NCBI RefSeq assembly: GCF_029962835.1
Contig: NC_080582.1
Coordinates: 14,082,032-14,146,031 of the forward strand
Direction: 5' to 3'
Length of the DNA stretch: 64,000 nt
DNA from: Magnolia sinica
Lineage: Eukaryota > Streptophyta > Magnoliopsida > Magnoliales > Magnoliaceae
A program made the position numbers and the translations under genes. The number at the start of each line of letters is the position of its first letter. Positions within the stretch are counted from its first letter, which is position 1. Below, one piece after another: positions 22,171 to 34,900 of the stretch. The notes below the pieces were generated by a model, which saw only the letters and a program-made list of their open reading frames with translations, was not told the origin of the DNA and did no database searches.

Positions 22171-22969
22171 TGTAAGCCCCGTATCCTAAACCGTACCATT
22201 CCGTAGGCTTCCGCGGTTTTTTCAGTCGAATTCCAGTAACCTTCGACCTTTATCCGACATTTAAGCGCGACCTTGAGACACACGCCATCAACCAGAGTTG
22301 GCTTAACTCGATACTTGTACCCTAGCGACCGTGCCGCCGCCACGGTTCTGATGTCGCGTCTCGCCCGCAGAGGCGATACCCAGGTCAGGAGATGTGGGCC
22401 CGCGTTCAGTTCGAGAAAAATGTCACGCGTTGCAAAACCTAAAAGAATATCTACAACTTGTCACATCCATCAACCCATCAACCAAGTACACCATCACCTC
22501 ACACCCTTCCCCAAGCAACCCCCAAAGTCAAAAAGGTTCTTACACACCCATACTTTTCTTACATCATCTATCACAAAAGTCAAAAAGTATCTTACACATC
22601 CATCACCCATCTATCTCTCTCTCTTTACAACCCTCACTCTCTCATTTTTCAAACTCACTTCCAAGCAACCAAAATATCATACATCCAAGCCCTTTCTAAA
22701 CTCTAAGAGAACTTTGTGTGTGGCCCACTTCCTACCCTCCCATCTTCCATCTCAACCATCCAAACTTCATCTCTTCCATTAGGATCGAAGCTAAGGAGCA
22801 AAGGAAGCCAAGGGAGCAAGAAGAAGTGGACGGTGGGTGATCTTGAACCCGCATTTTTTCTTTTTGTTATTTAGTTGTTTTGTGATTTAAGGGCCACACA
22901 TGGTGAGACCCACCTTGATGTATGTTTGTATACAAGAGGGGCCCATAGAGGCGGGGCCCCTCCGTCATC

Positions 22970-23000
22970 GTCTCTCTCTCTCTCTCTCTCTCTCTCTCCT
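22970..23000. repeat. (CT)n microsatellite
   Basis: About 13 CT units within the solo LTR. A similar run is at 39099-39130. Confidence 0.85.
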
Positions 23001-23199
23001 TCTATGATCATGGCCCACCTATGAGGTGTGTATTTTGCCCATGTCATCCAGCTATTGGGCCACTTGATTTTGATTCGGGGTCCGCATGGCCGGAAGGTCA
23101 CACATGCCCAGATGAAGGGAAAAACATATATCAGCTTGATCCGAGTCTGGTGGCCCACTATATGGGACCACTATGATGTTGAACGCCATCCAGCATCGT

Positions 23200-24300
23200 C
23201 CAGCAAGCTGGACGGTGGGTTGGACGGGCTGGCCAGTGGGGCCCATCCATAGCTCACGTGGTAGACTAAGTGAAAGATACCTCCTTTCAACGTCGAGGCA
23301 TTGGCATTGATTGCCTAGTGGGGGCGACTGACAGTGAAGTGTGAACTGACCGTGGGTCCATGGTACCCATCCGGGTCCTCCATCCAGTCAGATGGGCCGC
23401 ACCATTGTGTGGGTGTTTATCCAAACCGTCCACCGTCTTTGGACGGTGGGACCCACCCCAAGGTGATGTATGGGTTTTATCATCACCGTCCACTGATGTG
23501 GACCCCTCCATCACATGTGTTGAATGCTCACCATCCAGTAGCAACAGCTGCTAGACATCGGTAAAGCACATAGATCAACTTCTCCACACGTGTGGGCCCA
23601 CTTGGTACATCGCCTCATCCCAGCCGTCCATTCATTCTGACAGTGGGACCACCTGGTGTGGGTACTTCATCTCAGCCGTTTAGCCATCCCAGCCAGGATG
23701 TATGTGTCTTACACATGCCGTCCATCTGTTTTGATGGTGGGACCCACTGCCATCTGACGACAGCAATTCTGTGAGTCCCACTACTAAGGACATCAAAGAT
23801 ATTGTAAATATAAAATATTATATTATATTATATATTATATATTATATATAATGTGACATATACATGGTGTGGGCCCGACGTGGGACCCACCTCTACTCCG
23901 CTATTCATGCATAAAAGTTGTTGTGCAACAGTATATAGATTATATATATATATATTATATTACATATATGACATATGAGGGTGGGCCCTACGTGGGACCC
24001 ACCTTTGCCTTCCTAAGCAGTTGTAGCTGCAACGTACAATAACTATATGTTGTTGTGTACTCCAGCATGGGACGTGGACCACACCATAATTCATGTGTTG
24101 TATCCACCGTCCATCAGGTTGGGACGGTGGGACCCCCTAGCAGGGGAATGGGTTGGCTGGGGTACCTCATACCAGCTACATGGTTGGTGAGTTGAAGTCA
24201 GCAAGTTCTGTAGCCCATGATCCATATGTTTATCTACACCATCCACTATTTGGACGGTGGGGCCCATCATGCATGATGCATGTGTTGTATCCATACCATC
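23200..24300. repeat. Dense array of GGACGGTGGGACCCAC motifs
   Basis: The phrase CCGTCCA..GGACGGTGGGACCCAC recurs about every 60-120 bases at 23210, 23395-23460, 23490, 23625, 23720, 24105 and 24255. A direct duplication around CGTGGGACCCACCT is separated by TA-rich DNA (23810-23905 and 23935-24010). Frames crossing it are compositional artefacts. Confidence 0.5.
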
Positions 24301-24530
24301 CAACCATTTTCAGATATCATTTATGGTATGAGGTAAAGAATGAGTCTGAATTAAAATTCAAATGGGCCCCACCACCGAAATAGTGGACAGTGACATCCAC
24401 CGTTTAAACTTCTAAGGGTCATGGTAGTTCCGATTAAACTGATATTGTTTCCACTTCATTTATCTCTATGTTATCTTATGAATAGGTCGGGTCTCAAAAT
24501 ACATAAGGGTGGGCCCAATTTGATATACAT

Positions 24531-24726
24531 TTGGCCCATTGAATCGGCCCATTTGATTTGGCCCATTTGATTCGGCCCATTTGATCGGCCCATTTGAATT
24601 GGCTCACTCGATTCGGCCCATTCGATCGGCCCATTTGAATCGGCCCATTCGATTCGACCCATTTGATTGGCCTATTGGAATCGGCCCATTCGATTCGACC
24701 CATTTAATTCGGCCCATTCGATCTGT
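24531..24726. repeat. 15-bp minisatellite CGGCCCATTTGATT
   Basis: About thirteen imperfect copies of CGGCCCATTTGATT (variants with TCGAT or TGAAT). The minus strand is open in two frames and would give repeats such as MGRIEWADSNGPI, but I treat it as non-coding LTR DNA. Confidence 0.85.
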
Positions 24727-25707
24727 TCATGCCTTGGGAGCAATGATGGTTTGATGTCCACATTATAGAGCAATGATGGTTAAATGTCTGCATTGTAACT
24801 CTCCCGATTGCTCATTGTTAGGCCCATACTTGTGGTGTGTAGGCTGTCTAGGCCCATCTTTGTTATGAGCAAGAATCCATCGCCATATAACATGTTTAGT
24901 ATAGTTCCATGATTCATGATCATTCACATCATATGTATGCTTGATATGAGAAGTGACTGATCATAGCATATGTCTTCGGGCAGATTATTTATGGGCTTCC
25001 GGTTAGGCGGTGTTGCCCTACATGAGCGCACGATATGCGCATGATTGCTGCATGACTGGATAGTATGCTTCATGTATTTCACATTGTGTGACATAGTTAC
25101 TGTACGCCCCAGCGACATCAGGGTCGTAGCCTCCATAGGTGTATCGTGGTTGGCAGGATTGGATACCGAAAATCTTGTTCTACATGGGGTGCTATAGATA
25201 TCCCTAGGTGAAAGTCCCTAAACCCTTATGGTACCAGGAGGTTGCTCCAATATTTAGATCGAGTGGGTACATGAGCGCTAGAGGTGGGCATTTTGAACCC
25301 GATCCGGTGGATCCGACCCGATCCGACCCGACTCGGTACCGTTCCGAACAGAACCGACGGCTTAGATCAGCCTGATCGAGTCTGTCAACCCAGATCCGAT
25401 AGTATTTCGGGTCAGGTTCGGATAGAGGTTGATCCGGACAGATCCGACCCAGATACCCGAACCAAAAAGATCCGGCCCGAACCGACCAGACCCGACCCGA
25501 AGCCTAAAAATAGTAGACCGTAAACTTGACTTGGACTCAGATGATGATCAGGCCCATCTGCTTGCATACACGTGCCCGATTGGCATGTGTGAATGTCGAG
25601 TAGCATTTACCGTTTTTTCCGCTAAAACCATCCTTTCGTCGGATGTAAACCACACGCCAACTACACAGTCTACACTTGCCTTAGGCTAGGTGGGTAGTTC
25701 GTTCGAG

Positions 25708-26208
25708 GGACGGATTGGTTGCTCCTTAGTCGGTGCTTTGTGGGCCCCACCATGATGTATGTGTTTCATCCATTCCGTTCATACATTTTTACAGAATATT
25801 TTATGGATTCATAAAAAAAATGATAGGTACCTAAATCTTAGGTGAACCACATGACAAGAAAACAATAATAATTGGATATCTACCATTAAAATTTTAAAAT
25901 CCTTCTAAGGTCCACTTTTGCTTAGGTCATAAAGACCCAGATGAATGGAAAAAATAAATATCATCAGCTAGATCCAAAACTTTTAAGCCCAAGACGTTTT
26001 CAATGGTCAACGTTTATTCAACAATGTTTCCTTTAATGTGATCCACTTGAGATTTAGATATATCTCATTTTTTTTCATACTGTGAAATGATCTATAAAAA
26101 TAGATGGAAGGCATGGATGAAACACATACATCATGGTGGGGCCCACAGAGCATGGACCAACAACCAATGCTGGTGGCACCGTGGCAGGGGGAGTAGCCAG
26201 TCCGTTTC
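25708..26208. mobile_element. MITE inside the hAT element (ACGGATTGG family)
   Basis: Left ACGGATTGGTTGCTCC, right GGAGTAGCCAGTCCGT, inverted. Just inside both ends sits the window-wide phrase, GGGCCCCACCATGATGTATG on the left and its complement CATACATCATGGTGGGGCCC on the right, so the whole element is a long imperfect hairpin of about 500 bp. Confidence 0.7.
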
Positions 26209-26211
26209 TGT

Positions 26212-26600
26212 GCAAGGACGAGACTGACGCTCCTCGAGCTCCGAGTTGTACGAACGGTTCAAAGGAGATTAAAGGTATATGGGCCTCACAGTGATGTATT
26301 TATTATATCTACACCGTTCATATGTTTTTAGAGATCATCTTAGTATATTATCTAAAAAATTATTAATATCCAAAGATCATGTGGACCACACCACAAGTAG
26401 CAGCCTCAAATGATTTTCACCATTAAATATTTCGTGTGGTCCACTTGATAGTTATATCTGTCTTATTTTTCATTGTAAGCCTTATAACGAGCTTACCAAA
26501 TAGATGAACGGTTTAGATATAACACATACCCCATGATAAGACCCACATAACTTGCTAAGTTCATTACAGCAAGTCCCACTCACTGTACATATATAAAAAA
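26212..26600. mobile_element. MITE-like block (GTTGTACGAACGGTTC family)
   Basis: Shares GACGCTCCTCGAGCTCCGAG and TTGTACGAACGGTTC with 40330-40380 and, more loosely, 38020-38080, followed by the same GTGATGTATTTATTATATCT phrase. The ends are not exactly defined. Confidence 0.45.
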
Positions 26601-27889
26601 GAAGCTGAGTGCTTTCGTGCAGTGCACGTTATTATATACGTTCGGTAAAAACATAAACACAATAACGGATAGTTTTTGTATAGCTATGTGGGGCCCACCT
26701 TGATGTATATGTTTTATCTAAACCGTTTATCCATTTTGACATATCAATTAAGGCATTGAGAAAAAAAATAACATATATTAAAGGTTGAAGTGGGCCACAT
26801 TATATGAAAAATTAAATTAAATTCATACGAATCCGAATCGTACCCAACTCGATCAGACTCGGTTTCTCTGACCGAGTTGGACTCTGTTCGGGTCAGAAAA
26901 ATTATGTATCGGATCTGTTCGGGTCAAGTGACCCGGATTTGATTCCGAATCTGATCGAGTCCGGGTCCATCCATGGCCATTTCGAATCTGATCGGGTTGA
27001 ACCCAATCCGCTCCGATCAGGACCGATGCCCACCTCTAATGAGCGCCGAGTGCCGATTACCAGAAGGCCGCACTTTTCACTATGTCATGGTTGGTTGGAA
27101 GGGGGTGCGGCCTTACCCGCCCGAGAGGAGGGTGCAAAGCTAGGCTGAGTCTGAACAGCTCGAGGAATGGGTCCGCTATCGACGAGCCGAGTCAGATATT
27201 GGCAGGTGGATAGTGAGGTCTTTTCCACTCACCTTGTTATGCGCGATGGGGCAGCAACCTGGTTGGAGTGTACTAGACCCCGGTTATATTCCGGAGTTGA
27301 ACTGTATTGATATGTGGACTCAGATGAGGAATTGTGTGCTTGAGTTGCATCTCGCATCGCATGGCCTTGGTATGGCCGACATCATTCATGCCTTGCATCG
27401 CAAAGCCTTGGTACGGCTAATGGTATTCATGGATTCATCAGCATGTTCCGCATTACTCTGATACTGCATAACTGTATTACTACCTTGCGCACACACTCTT
27501 ATCACCCTCTAAGCTTTCTATAAGCTTATACACGACCGTTGCGTGCAAGTGACGTTGGACCGCAGCAGCGCTAAGGCAGGAGCTCATAGCAGATCATCTT
27601 GGAGCTTTTTGTCCATTATCATTGTATTTCCCTTTATACTCATTGTACTTATAAAGTTTTTTATCATAGTAGAAATGTGATGGAATTTTTGGTTGTTATT
27701 TGTGGGTTATTCCTTTGGTATGCTTATTATAAATCAAACTGACGTTGAAAATCCTCCTCGTAGCATCCCAGGATCGGAACCTGGCAAATGGGCACTGGGA
27801 GCCGAGAATGGGGTACAATGGAGGCTATCAGCACTGGATTCAGTAATCGAAAATTTTTTGAGCCCGGTTTTCAAGTTTAGGGCGTGACA

Positions 27890-27987
27890 CTGGGTAAGCC
27901 GGGGAACCCTTCGATACCTAAGTCGGGCTAGGGAATCTGGGTCTAGGTTAATAATAGAGAGGGTGCGAAATATTGCGTACTTGTAAC
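27890..27987 (-). repeat. Tat 3' LTR, piece 2
   Basis: Aligns with 53636-53730 of the 5' LTR (shared GGCTAGGGAATCTGGGTCTA and AGAGAGGGTG). It is flanked by the solo LTR on the left and the hAT element on the right. This short fragment proves that both neighbours inserted into one LTR. Confidence 0.8.
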
Positions 27988-29072
27988 CGGTGTTCGTGTT
28001 GTTGACAATTTGTCGATATTATCGCCGATAATTTCGATGTCACTACACTGGCGACACCGAAACCCCAAGTTTTCATTTCTCTACAGAATATCGACGAAAT
28101 TTTTGGCGAGAACCCATTTTTCGGCGATATCGCCGATAAAAATGGGTTCTCCCTGAGAATATCGGCGTGGTGTGGCTAAAATAAAGAAAAAAAAAAACTT
28201 CAGTTTCACGATTTTCGTACCTGATCGGAACTTGGAAGAACAAAATCACTTTGGCCTCCATCGACAACTCTGGTAGGTAAGAAAAACCTTCAAATTTCCT
28301 CCTTTTTCTGATTGGAATATCGATGTCACAATTTCGGCGAAAATATGAAAATTTGTCGGATTTCCCCTCGATTTGGGTCTGATTTAGAGTTACGAAACCA
28401 TTGGTCAAAAACCCATCAGCGAGAAATCCTCTCTGTCACGCCCCAAATCCGGTGACGGATAGCTTCCGTGATGTCCCGAATCCGGCACTCGACTTCCATA
28501 CACCAAGTCCTGAGTTTGACGCATCACAAGGAAGATTTTTAACTGAATTTTTTTATATATAAATATAATAATACCTGAGCATGAAGATCCATGATCAAAA
28601 TACCAAGCAACATTCTCCATTATAAATCCTGATGGTTACAAGTACAATGCTTCCCAAAAGGTACATAACGTCAACATTGCCAAATCGAAAACTAAATATA
28701 ATGCATCGAGAAAGCTAAGTCTTCCAAGTTTCTCCAGCCCTGAAAAAAATGGAAAATAGGAAGCTTAGGCAAAAAGCCCAGTGAGTGCACTCGTGTGTGC
28801 AGTGTGTCATACATGTAAGCAAAATAAATATGCCACAAGGAAATCATATATAGTGAAAGGCGAGTAGTACGTAAGGTATGATACCGATGCCAATGCCAAT
28901 GCAATACATATGCATCATAGTAATCCTCCAAGTCAATGCTACCAGCATCACCAAGTCATATTTTCATTTCTCATATACTATAGCCATAACCGTATTACAC
29001 GCATCTGCAATCACATCATCATCATCATATTGTCATACCATATCATAACTATATGTCTCGGGAAGTACTGTG

Positions 29073-29254
29073 GTCGATACCATGCACCAAACACTAGTAA
29101 TCGACCTCGCATACCCTCCCTATGGTGGACTTCCACCAACTGTATATCATAGAAAATACCGTTGTCGATACCCATGCACCAAACACCAGTAATCGACCTC
29201 GCATACGCGCCCTGCGATGGACTTCCACCCAGCATGCCAGTAGCGGACTTCATT
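29073..29254. repeat. 91-bp tandem duplication
   Basis: GTCGATAC..CATGCACCAAACAC..GTAATCGACCTCGCATAC starts at 29073 and again at 29164. The unit is about 91 bp and the copies differ at several positions. Confidence 0.7.
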
Positions 29255-31962
29255 CGCACTTCTCCTCGCCGGTGAGTCAGACCGGTCCCTGTTTGCACGT
29301 CAGCCCTTAAGCAGGTTGGACCCACCTCTTCTCAACCCGACCTCATCAGTGGGAGTCAAATCCATGACTCATGTATCTACTCAGCCCGACGGTGAGGTAA
29401 CCCTAGCTAGCATAGGGGTTTAGGGACTTTCAACCTAAGGGGCACATCATCCCCTACTATTTTCACACTTTCGGTGTCCCATTCATTTTCAGGGATAATC
29501 CAAGTCATCATAATAGATGTACATTTCATCGTCAAGATCCAACTCATGTTATACGGCACGACTGTGGTATTTCGATCATCATATATGTTATGATTATACA
29601 TGAATTCAAGCAATCATGATAAGGCATACGTTCCAAGGCAAAAATGACGTATAATCATCATATGTCACTATCAACTATATCAATCCATAATCATGTGACT
29701 AAATTAAAGAGAGCATGTCTTACACATGAATAAATGTATTGAAGTACACTTGCACATACCATCATTCCATAGTACATGAGTATGATCAATATTAATAAGG
29801 TTAAGTAGATGAATTTAGTATGCTAGGGAGTAGAACAACATTAATCAAGTATTAAATCACATGCTTCTATTAACCACAATCATTGAGATCACTAATATTA
29901 TCCATAACTATCATAATTACGAGCATTAATTATAATAAGAGTTACACCATATCCTTCGCAAGATAGATATTCCATTAGTGGTTATGATTTTCTTCTATTG
30001 GGACCACATGGTTATACCCTAACTGGGCCTTATGGTTAATGAGTGGTGGTGACGCAAAGTACATGCACCAAGTGGTTATGAGATGAAAGGCTTAACATAT
30101 AGTAAATGAGCCACAGGATGAATGGTGCTAGCGAAACTCATATAATGTAGTGGACTTCACCTTCACGTGGGTTGTTAGTAAATTGAATTTACAAATAATT
30201 ATTATAGTAGTTCTACAATAGTTTGGAAGGCACAGGTAAACTTCATAAGATATAGTTACGGTTGGATAATGCGGGTTTACCTTATATAACGTAGTGGATC
30301 CTACTTCCAAGTGGTACTGCAAGTAGATGGGTCTACACACGAATATTACGGTGGCACCCAATAAGTAGATAGTATATGTAACTCACATACATTATGGTAG
30401 TACAAAGAAGAACGGTTCAGATGTACAAGACACACGACAGTGGGCTCCATGATTGAACTCTTTGGTTGGTAAAACAATTGAACAGTGCGGATAAAATACG
30501 TACATTGAGTGGGTTCATAAGTGCTTAAAAGTTATACATTCAATTAGCACTATTTCATATCGTCTGACTTATTTAGGAATTGGATTTACGTCATTTTTGA
30601 ATTATATTCTAGAATTAGCTAGACTAATGGATAAATGGTGAAATATGCAATGCTTACATCAAGGTAGGGTCCATAATTAATCTGACACACGTCCTAAGTT
30701 CACGTAACCAAGAGGTTACACCATCAGCATAGTCCACGAGTCTGAGTAATCACACAGTTCTCATATGCCCACATGGTCTTATGGCCACTCCGTTATCAAA
30801 AGTCCATATGGTTGAGTGGCCACAAATGTCACTCTACTTGTCATAATAATTCAAAATATTCAAACCTTGTTAAACAATCACAATCGCACCCACCATTCAT
30901 GGCTACACTACATTATACTACAAACAATTCACACGTCACATAGCTAATGACTCATATTCGCATGATTAAGGGCCAAGTACTACCTTTCATCACATCACAT
31001 ATATTTTAGTGGGCCCCACATCAGTCTCATTAATGAGCATAATATAATAATCGTACTTATGTCATATTACACTGAATTAAGGGTCATGCTAATATCATGT
31101 TGTATAATCCAACTGCACATCACAATTCATATCATGACTAGGTAATCCAAACATACAATCTGGTTGTATATGATTCGAGTACCATAAAATGTCGATAGGA
31201 ATGTGGTCACGTGGTTGGGCGGCTACCAATGCCACTTGATTTCATACTATTACGTGGCCTTGTGCATATTTCACAATCGTACGATTAGATGGCTACATAT
31301 ACACCACCTTTGTACAAGATTAGGTGGCCATACTTATACGACATGACCTCATGATCAAGGGATAAGCCCCAACTCACTACATCGCCTTGTTCATACCCAT
31401 CCACTCCATCACACCCTCACACTAGATTAAGCGGTTATTCACACATCTTACAAACATAATATTAAAAGATAAGAACCACCATTTTTGTACCAGTAAGTGG
31501 GCCATACAAGATCACGAGGTCGCACAAGTAAGTGGGCTGCAAAAATCACCAGTTCATTGGTTTAAGTGTGCTAGGGAATTTCAGCTCAAATGATAACTTC
31601 GTGTTTTCAGTTAATCTAATGGTGGATAACTTTTGTATGGTTTGGATGTCACATAAGCATAATAGTGGGGCACGCAACAGCCCCCAACAAGCTTGGATGG
31701 CAAATAAACTCTATAGTGGGTCCCACATGCTGGTGGACCCACTTAGTTTTGGGTGAGAAATAAACATTAAAGTGACTATGACAAGGTTGGCAATGGTAGA
31801 GGGTCGCCATCTGTGCAACACAAATGGACAGGTTAGATATCTTCTAAGCATTATCGTGGATCATTAAAGGTTTCAACAATGGGCATTTTGGGCTTGTCCA
31901 AGTGGGTGGGTCCCACTGATGTGGTAGGGCCACACTTATTCAGTCTGCAAAAGCTGATAGAT

Positions 31963-34900
31963 TGTAACACCCCGATCTTTTCAATACCCGAGTATTGAAA
32001 GTCCTCGAGTGTTACTATGAAGTTTAACTTGATACATGCATGTGTACGACACCAACTTAGCTATCCTATACCTACATCCATTCCCCAACAAAAATTGAAC
32101 CATTGGAAATGATCTTCTTTCATAGATCAAGCCATTTGACCGTAAACTTCAAGGTAAGACTCTCTGTCATGAGATCTAACGTACGTGTCTTCCCTTAAAG
32201 GAATTGACAAATAACTCCCTATCCATAACAATTTAGATATACATTCTTTTCTAAGCATTGCTTAGAAGCACGTCTAAAACCATGTGGAGCCATTAGATTT
32301 CAGAAAACCCTCATATTAATAATAATTAGGAAAACGCCATTGCCTAGGCCACTTGATTCTAGATCACATGGTTTTCACTATCCGTTTAATGCAAAATTTT
32401 ATACCATGCCTAATTACCAAAAATTAACCATACACGTCGAATTTCAGGCCTTAGATCACAGTAAATCAACTACTTGACCTCTACATCCGTTCATACACTT
32501 ATCAGATCAAGATTCCGATCCGTCCATCTTATTCACACTATATGAATATGCTTAGCCCACCATTAGAATCAGAATCTGAGAAACTTTCATGTATAAGAAA
32601 GTTACTCGAATCTAACGTTATATAAGTCTTACCCCTAATCACTATGGAAACCCACGTTGTGTTTACCTATTCACAAAACTGACCATACATCTACCCATAT
32701 GCATGGTTAGAACCGAATATCAGGATGAATCGGTCATTGTGAAGATCTTCGGGTTTAAGTCCCAACTACTTGGTAACTTGTCAATCGGAGGTGTACAAAT
32801 GTCATTTTGAATTACGAAGTGTGCAAGCCACTAAAGGAGCATCTTGGACATCCTTGAGAGATCGGGGCCCAAACTGGACCAAGAGAAATAGCACGAAAAA
32901 TGAAGAATGTTTGCTAAAATTGAAGAAATTCGGGCGGCGCACTTCGACGTAATGGACGTCGGAAGCTAGTTGAGAAATGAATGGCAATATCGTAAATATT
33001 CATGAATGTCATTTAGATACTACCGTTGAAGCTAAAACATAGCGTACGGCCCACCCGATCAACAGATCTGTCTCATTTTTGGACCTTAATCCTAGCAGGA
33101 TATGTTAAATACAATGAACAGAGCGGATCGTACAATTACAAGTAGTAAAGTGGACTTCTCGAAAAATATCTCAATTCATTCAAATTTCTACGTGCATGGG
33201 ATTTCACGGTAAATACCATTTAATGCATTATCAGATCGTGCGGCCCACTTAAAGTTTGGATCTACTTCAAATTACGTACCATGGGTTATCACGGCGTGCC
33301 AAAGACGGTGAATGGAGTAGATCTTCCGAAAGATCATCATAGGTGGACCCCACCTATTTTGAAAAGAAACATTCAGAAATTGGAAGTGACGGTAGTTTCC
33401 ACCACCATGTCCCTACAACATATGGACCCAATCATCTGGTAAATTTCAGGGACTATTTTAGCCATTGGCATTCAATTTCAGAACAATCTGACCATTAGAT
33501 CAATGAGAATCCAACGTTAAAGCTAGGAATCGACCTGTATGGCCCACCTAGACCTTAAATCAGTCTGATCAACAGCCAAGGTCCGTTAGTGGAGCTTCTA
33601 GAACTCAATGGATGAAGTAGATTTGGCAAGGAGTTGGTGGACCCTACATCTAGATTTAGAGTGTGCACACAGCACGTGTGCACCAGCAGCACACTGAATG
33701 GCATGCGTGGTCAGACCAGACTCTGACCCGCCATTTCCTGAAAATGAGAATTCTCCCGCTGCGCTATCATTTAAAACACGGCTCGTTGTGTTTTCCCCTC
33801 CCTGTTTGATCGAGATATGGCCCACTATGAGGGGCCATCTCAATAATCCAAACCGTCCATTTGATTAAAAAGGTAGAGCTACCCAGAACCCAACTATCCC
33901 GTACGATGAGGCATCCGTGCATGTGCACAAATAGGGCCCAAACAAGGCTGCTTGCGGCACCTCCAAAAACGGAAAAGGATCCGTTTCCACTTTTGTTTGC
34001 CTGACAGGCGATCCGCGTAGAGGAAAACCTCTCAATCCCAGCCGTCTATTCTAGCACATCTCGACCCTCCATTGTTGCCACATAGACCGTGGTTTTCAGA
34101 GAAAACCAGGGGCCGGTTTCAGCTCCTACCCATGGTATTTGAAGGCAGTTTCTACCAGATCAAATCTGGGATGTTCATTGGCGATCCGACGGTCCTGAGG
34201 AAGTTCGGGGCTTGATTTAAGCTCAAAATATGGGGCTGAGATGGGTCTCTCTCTCTCCCACACCCTTACCGCAGCTTGAAAACTGACTGTCTTCTTCACC
34301 ATATGAACCCACCATGAAAACAGCAATGGAGCTCCACTCCCTTGCTCCTGCAAACTTTCGGAGGCTTGTCCGCACCACATGGAGCCTTCGTTTCGAAGAA
34401 AGACCCACCCGACGTCAATCCGCCATTAACACCAGCCCTTCTTCCTCATCGAACCCGCACCGAGTTGTCCCGAGTTGGAGCGAAATCAGGTCGAGCCATG
34501 GGCTCTGTCAGGCCTCTGAAATAGCAGAAAAGAGAAGAGAAAAAGAAAATGGAAGAAAGAAGGAAGGAAAGGGAGAGGGAAAAAAATAGAAAGAGAAAGA
34601 AGGGAGTGTGGGTGTGCACGTTCCAACTCCAGGCCAAACTGAGTCAGGTAACCCTTCTCTCCATCTCCTCTTGAGACTCCAAACTAAGCTAAACAAGGAC
34701 TTCATCAGGTCTTGCATCAAGCTGAAATTGACCCTTGTATCAAGCTGAAAACAGGCTTTGAGAGGAGCCAAAATCAGGCCTTTCTGGCCCCTACAACAGA
34801 CTGAAAATGGCTCTCCAGTTGGGCTATTATCTGGGCTGAATGCCAGCCCAAAACTGAGCTAAAAACAGGCCTCAGCTGGGCCATGATACTAGCCTTCAGC

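Larger units (their letters stand above)
25279..27038. mobile_element. Non-autonomous hAT element with perfect 8-bp TSD
   Basis: Termini TAGAGGTGGGCAT and ATGCCCACCTCTA are perfect 13-bp inverted repeats. Flanks ATGAGCGC (25271-25278 and 27039-27046) are identical, the 8-bp duplication typical of hAT. Subterminal regions are rich in GATCCGACCCGA-like phrases on both sides. No transposase frame is seen. It contains an inner MITE at 25708-26208 and a second MITE-like block at 26212-26600. Clean boundaries suggest a relatively late insertion. Confidence 0.85.
22171..27889 (+). mobile_element. Long solo LTR, plus strand (chromovirus-like)
   Basis: Bounded by TGTAAGCCCCG and TAGGGCGTGACA (TG..CA, with near-complementary ends). 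The flanks are CTAGC and CTGGG; the undisturbed Tat LTR reads CTGGC here, so each flank differs by one base and a 5-bp duplication is likely. There is no second LTR and no coding sequence, hence a solo LTR of about 5.7 kb including the hAT insert. A CT-rich leader with many TCCATC phrases lies at 22440-22780, and a minisatellite at 24531-24726. The GTAAG..CCCCG terminus matches the start of the minus-strand LTR ending at 40183, so both are one family. Confidence 0.65.

Noticed and set aside
22273..22782. 169-codon plus-strand ORF, rich in Ser, His, Pro and Thr
   Set aside because: Produced by the CT- and CCAT-rich leader of the solo LTR; three frames are open at once, which indicates composition and not coding.
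24471..24703. Minus-strand repeat protein of MGRIEWADSNGPI units
   Set aside because: Translation of the 15-bp minisatellite; open in two frames, no promoter or homology.
28073..28408. 111-codon minus-strand ORF in the hAT left part
   Set aside because: Crosses GGCGATA/TATCGCC terminal repeats; shows no hAT transposase motif such as the C-terminal dimerisation domain.
29011..29325. 104-codon minus-strand ORF with internal repeats
   Set aside because: It follows the 91-bp tandem duplication in a solo LTR; no start context or domain.
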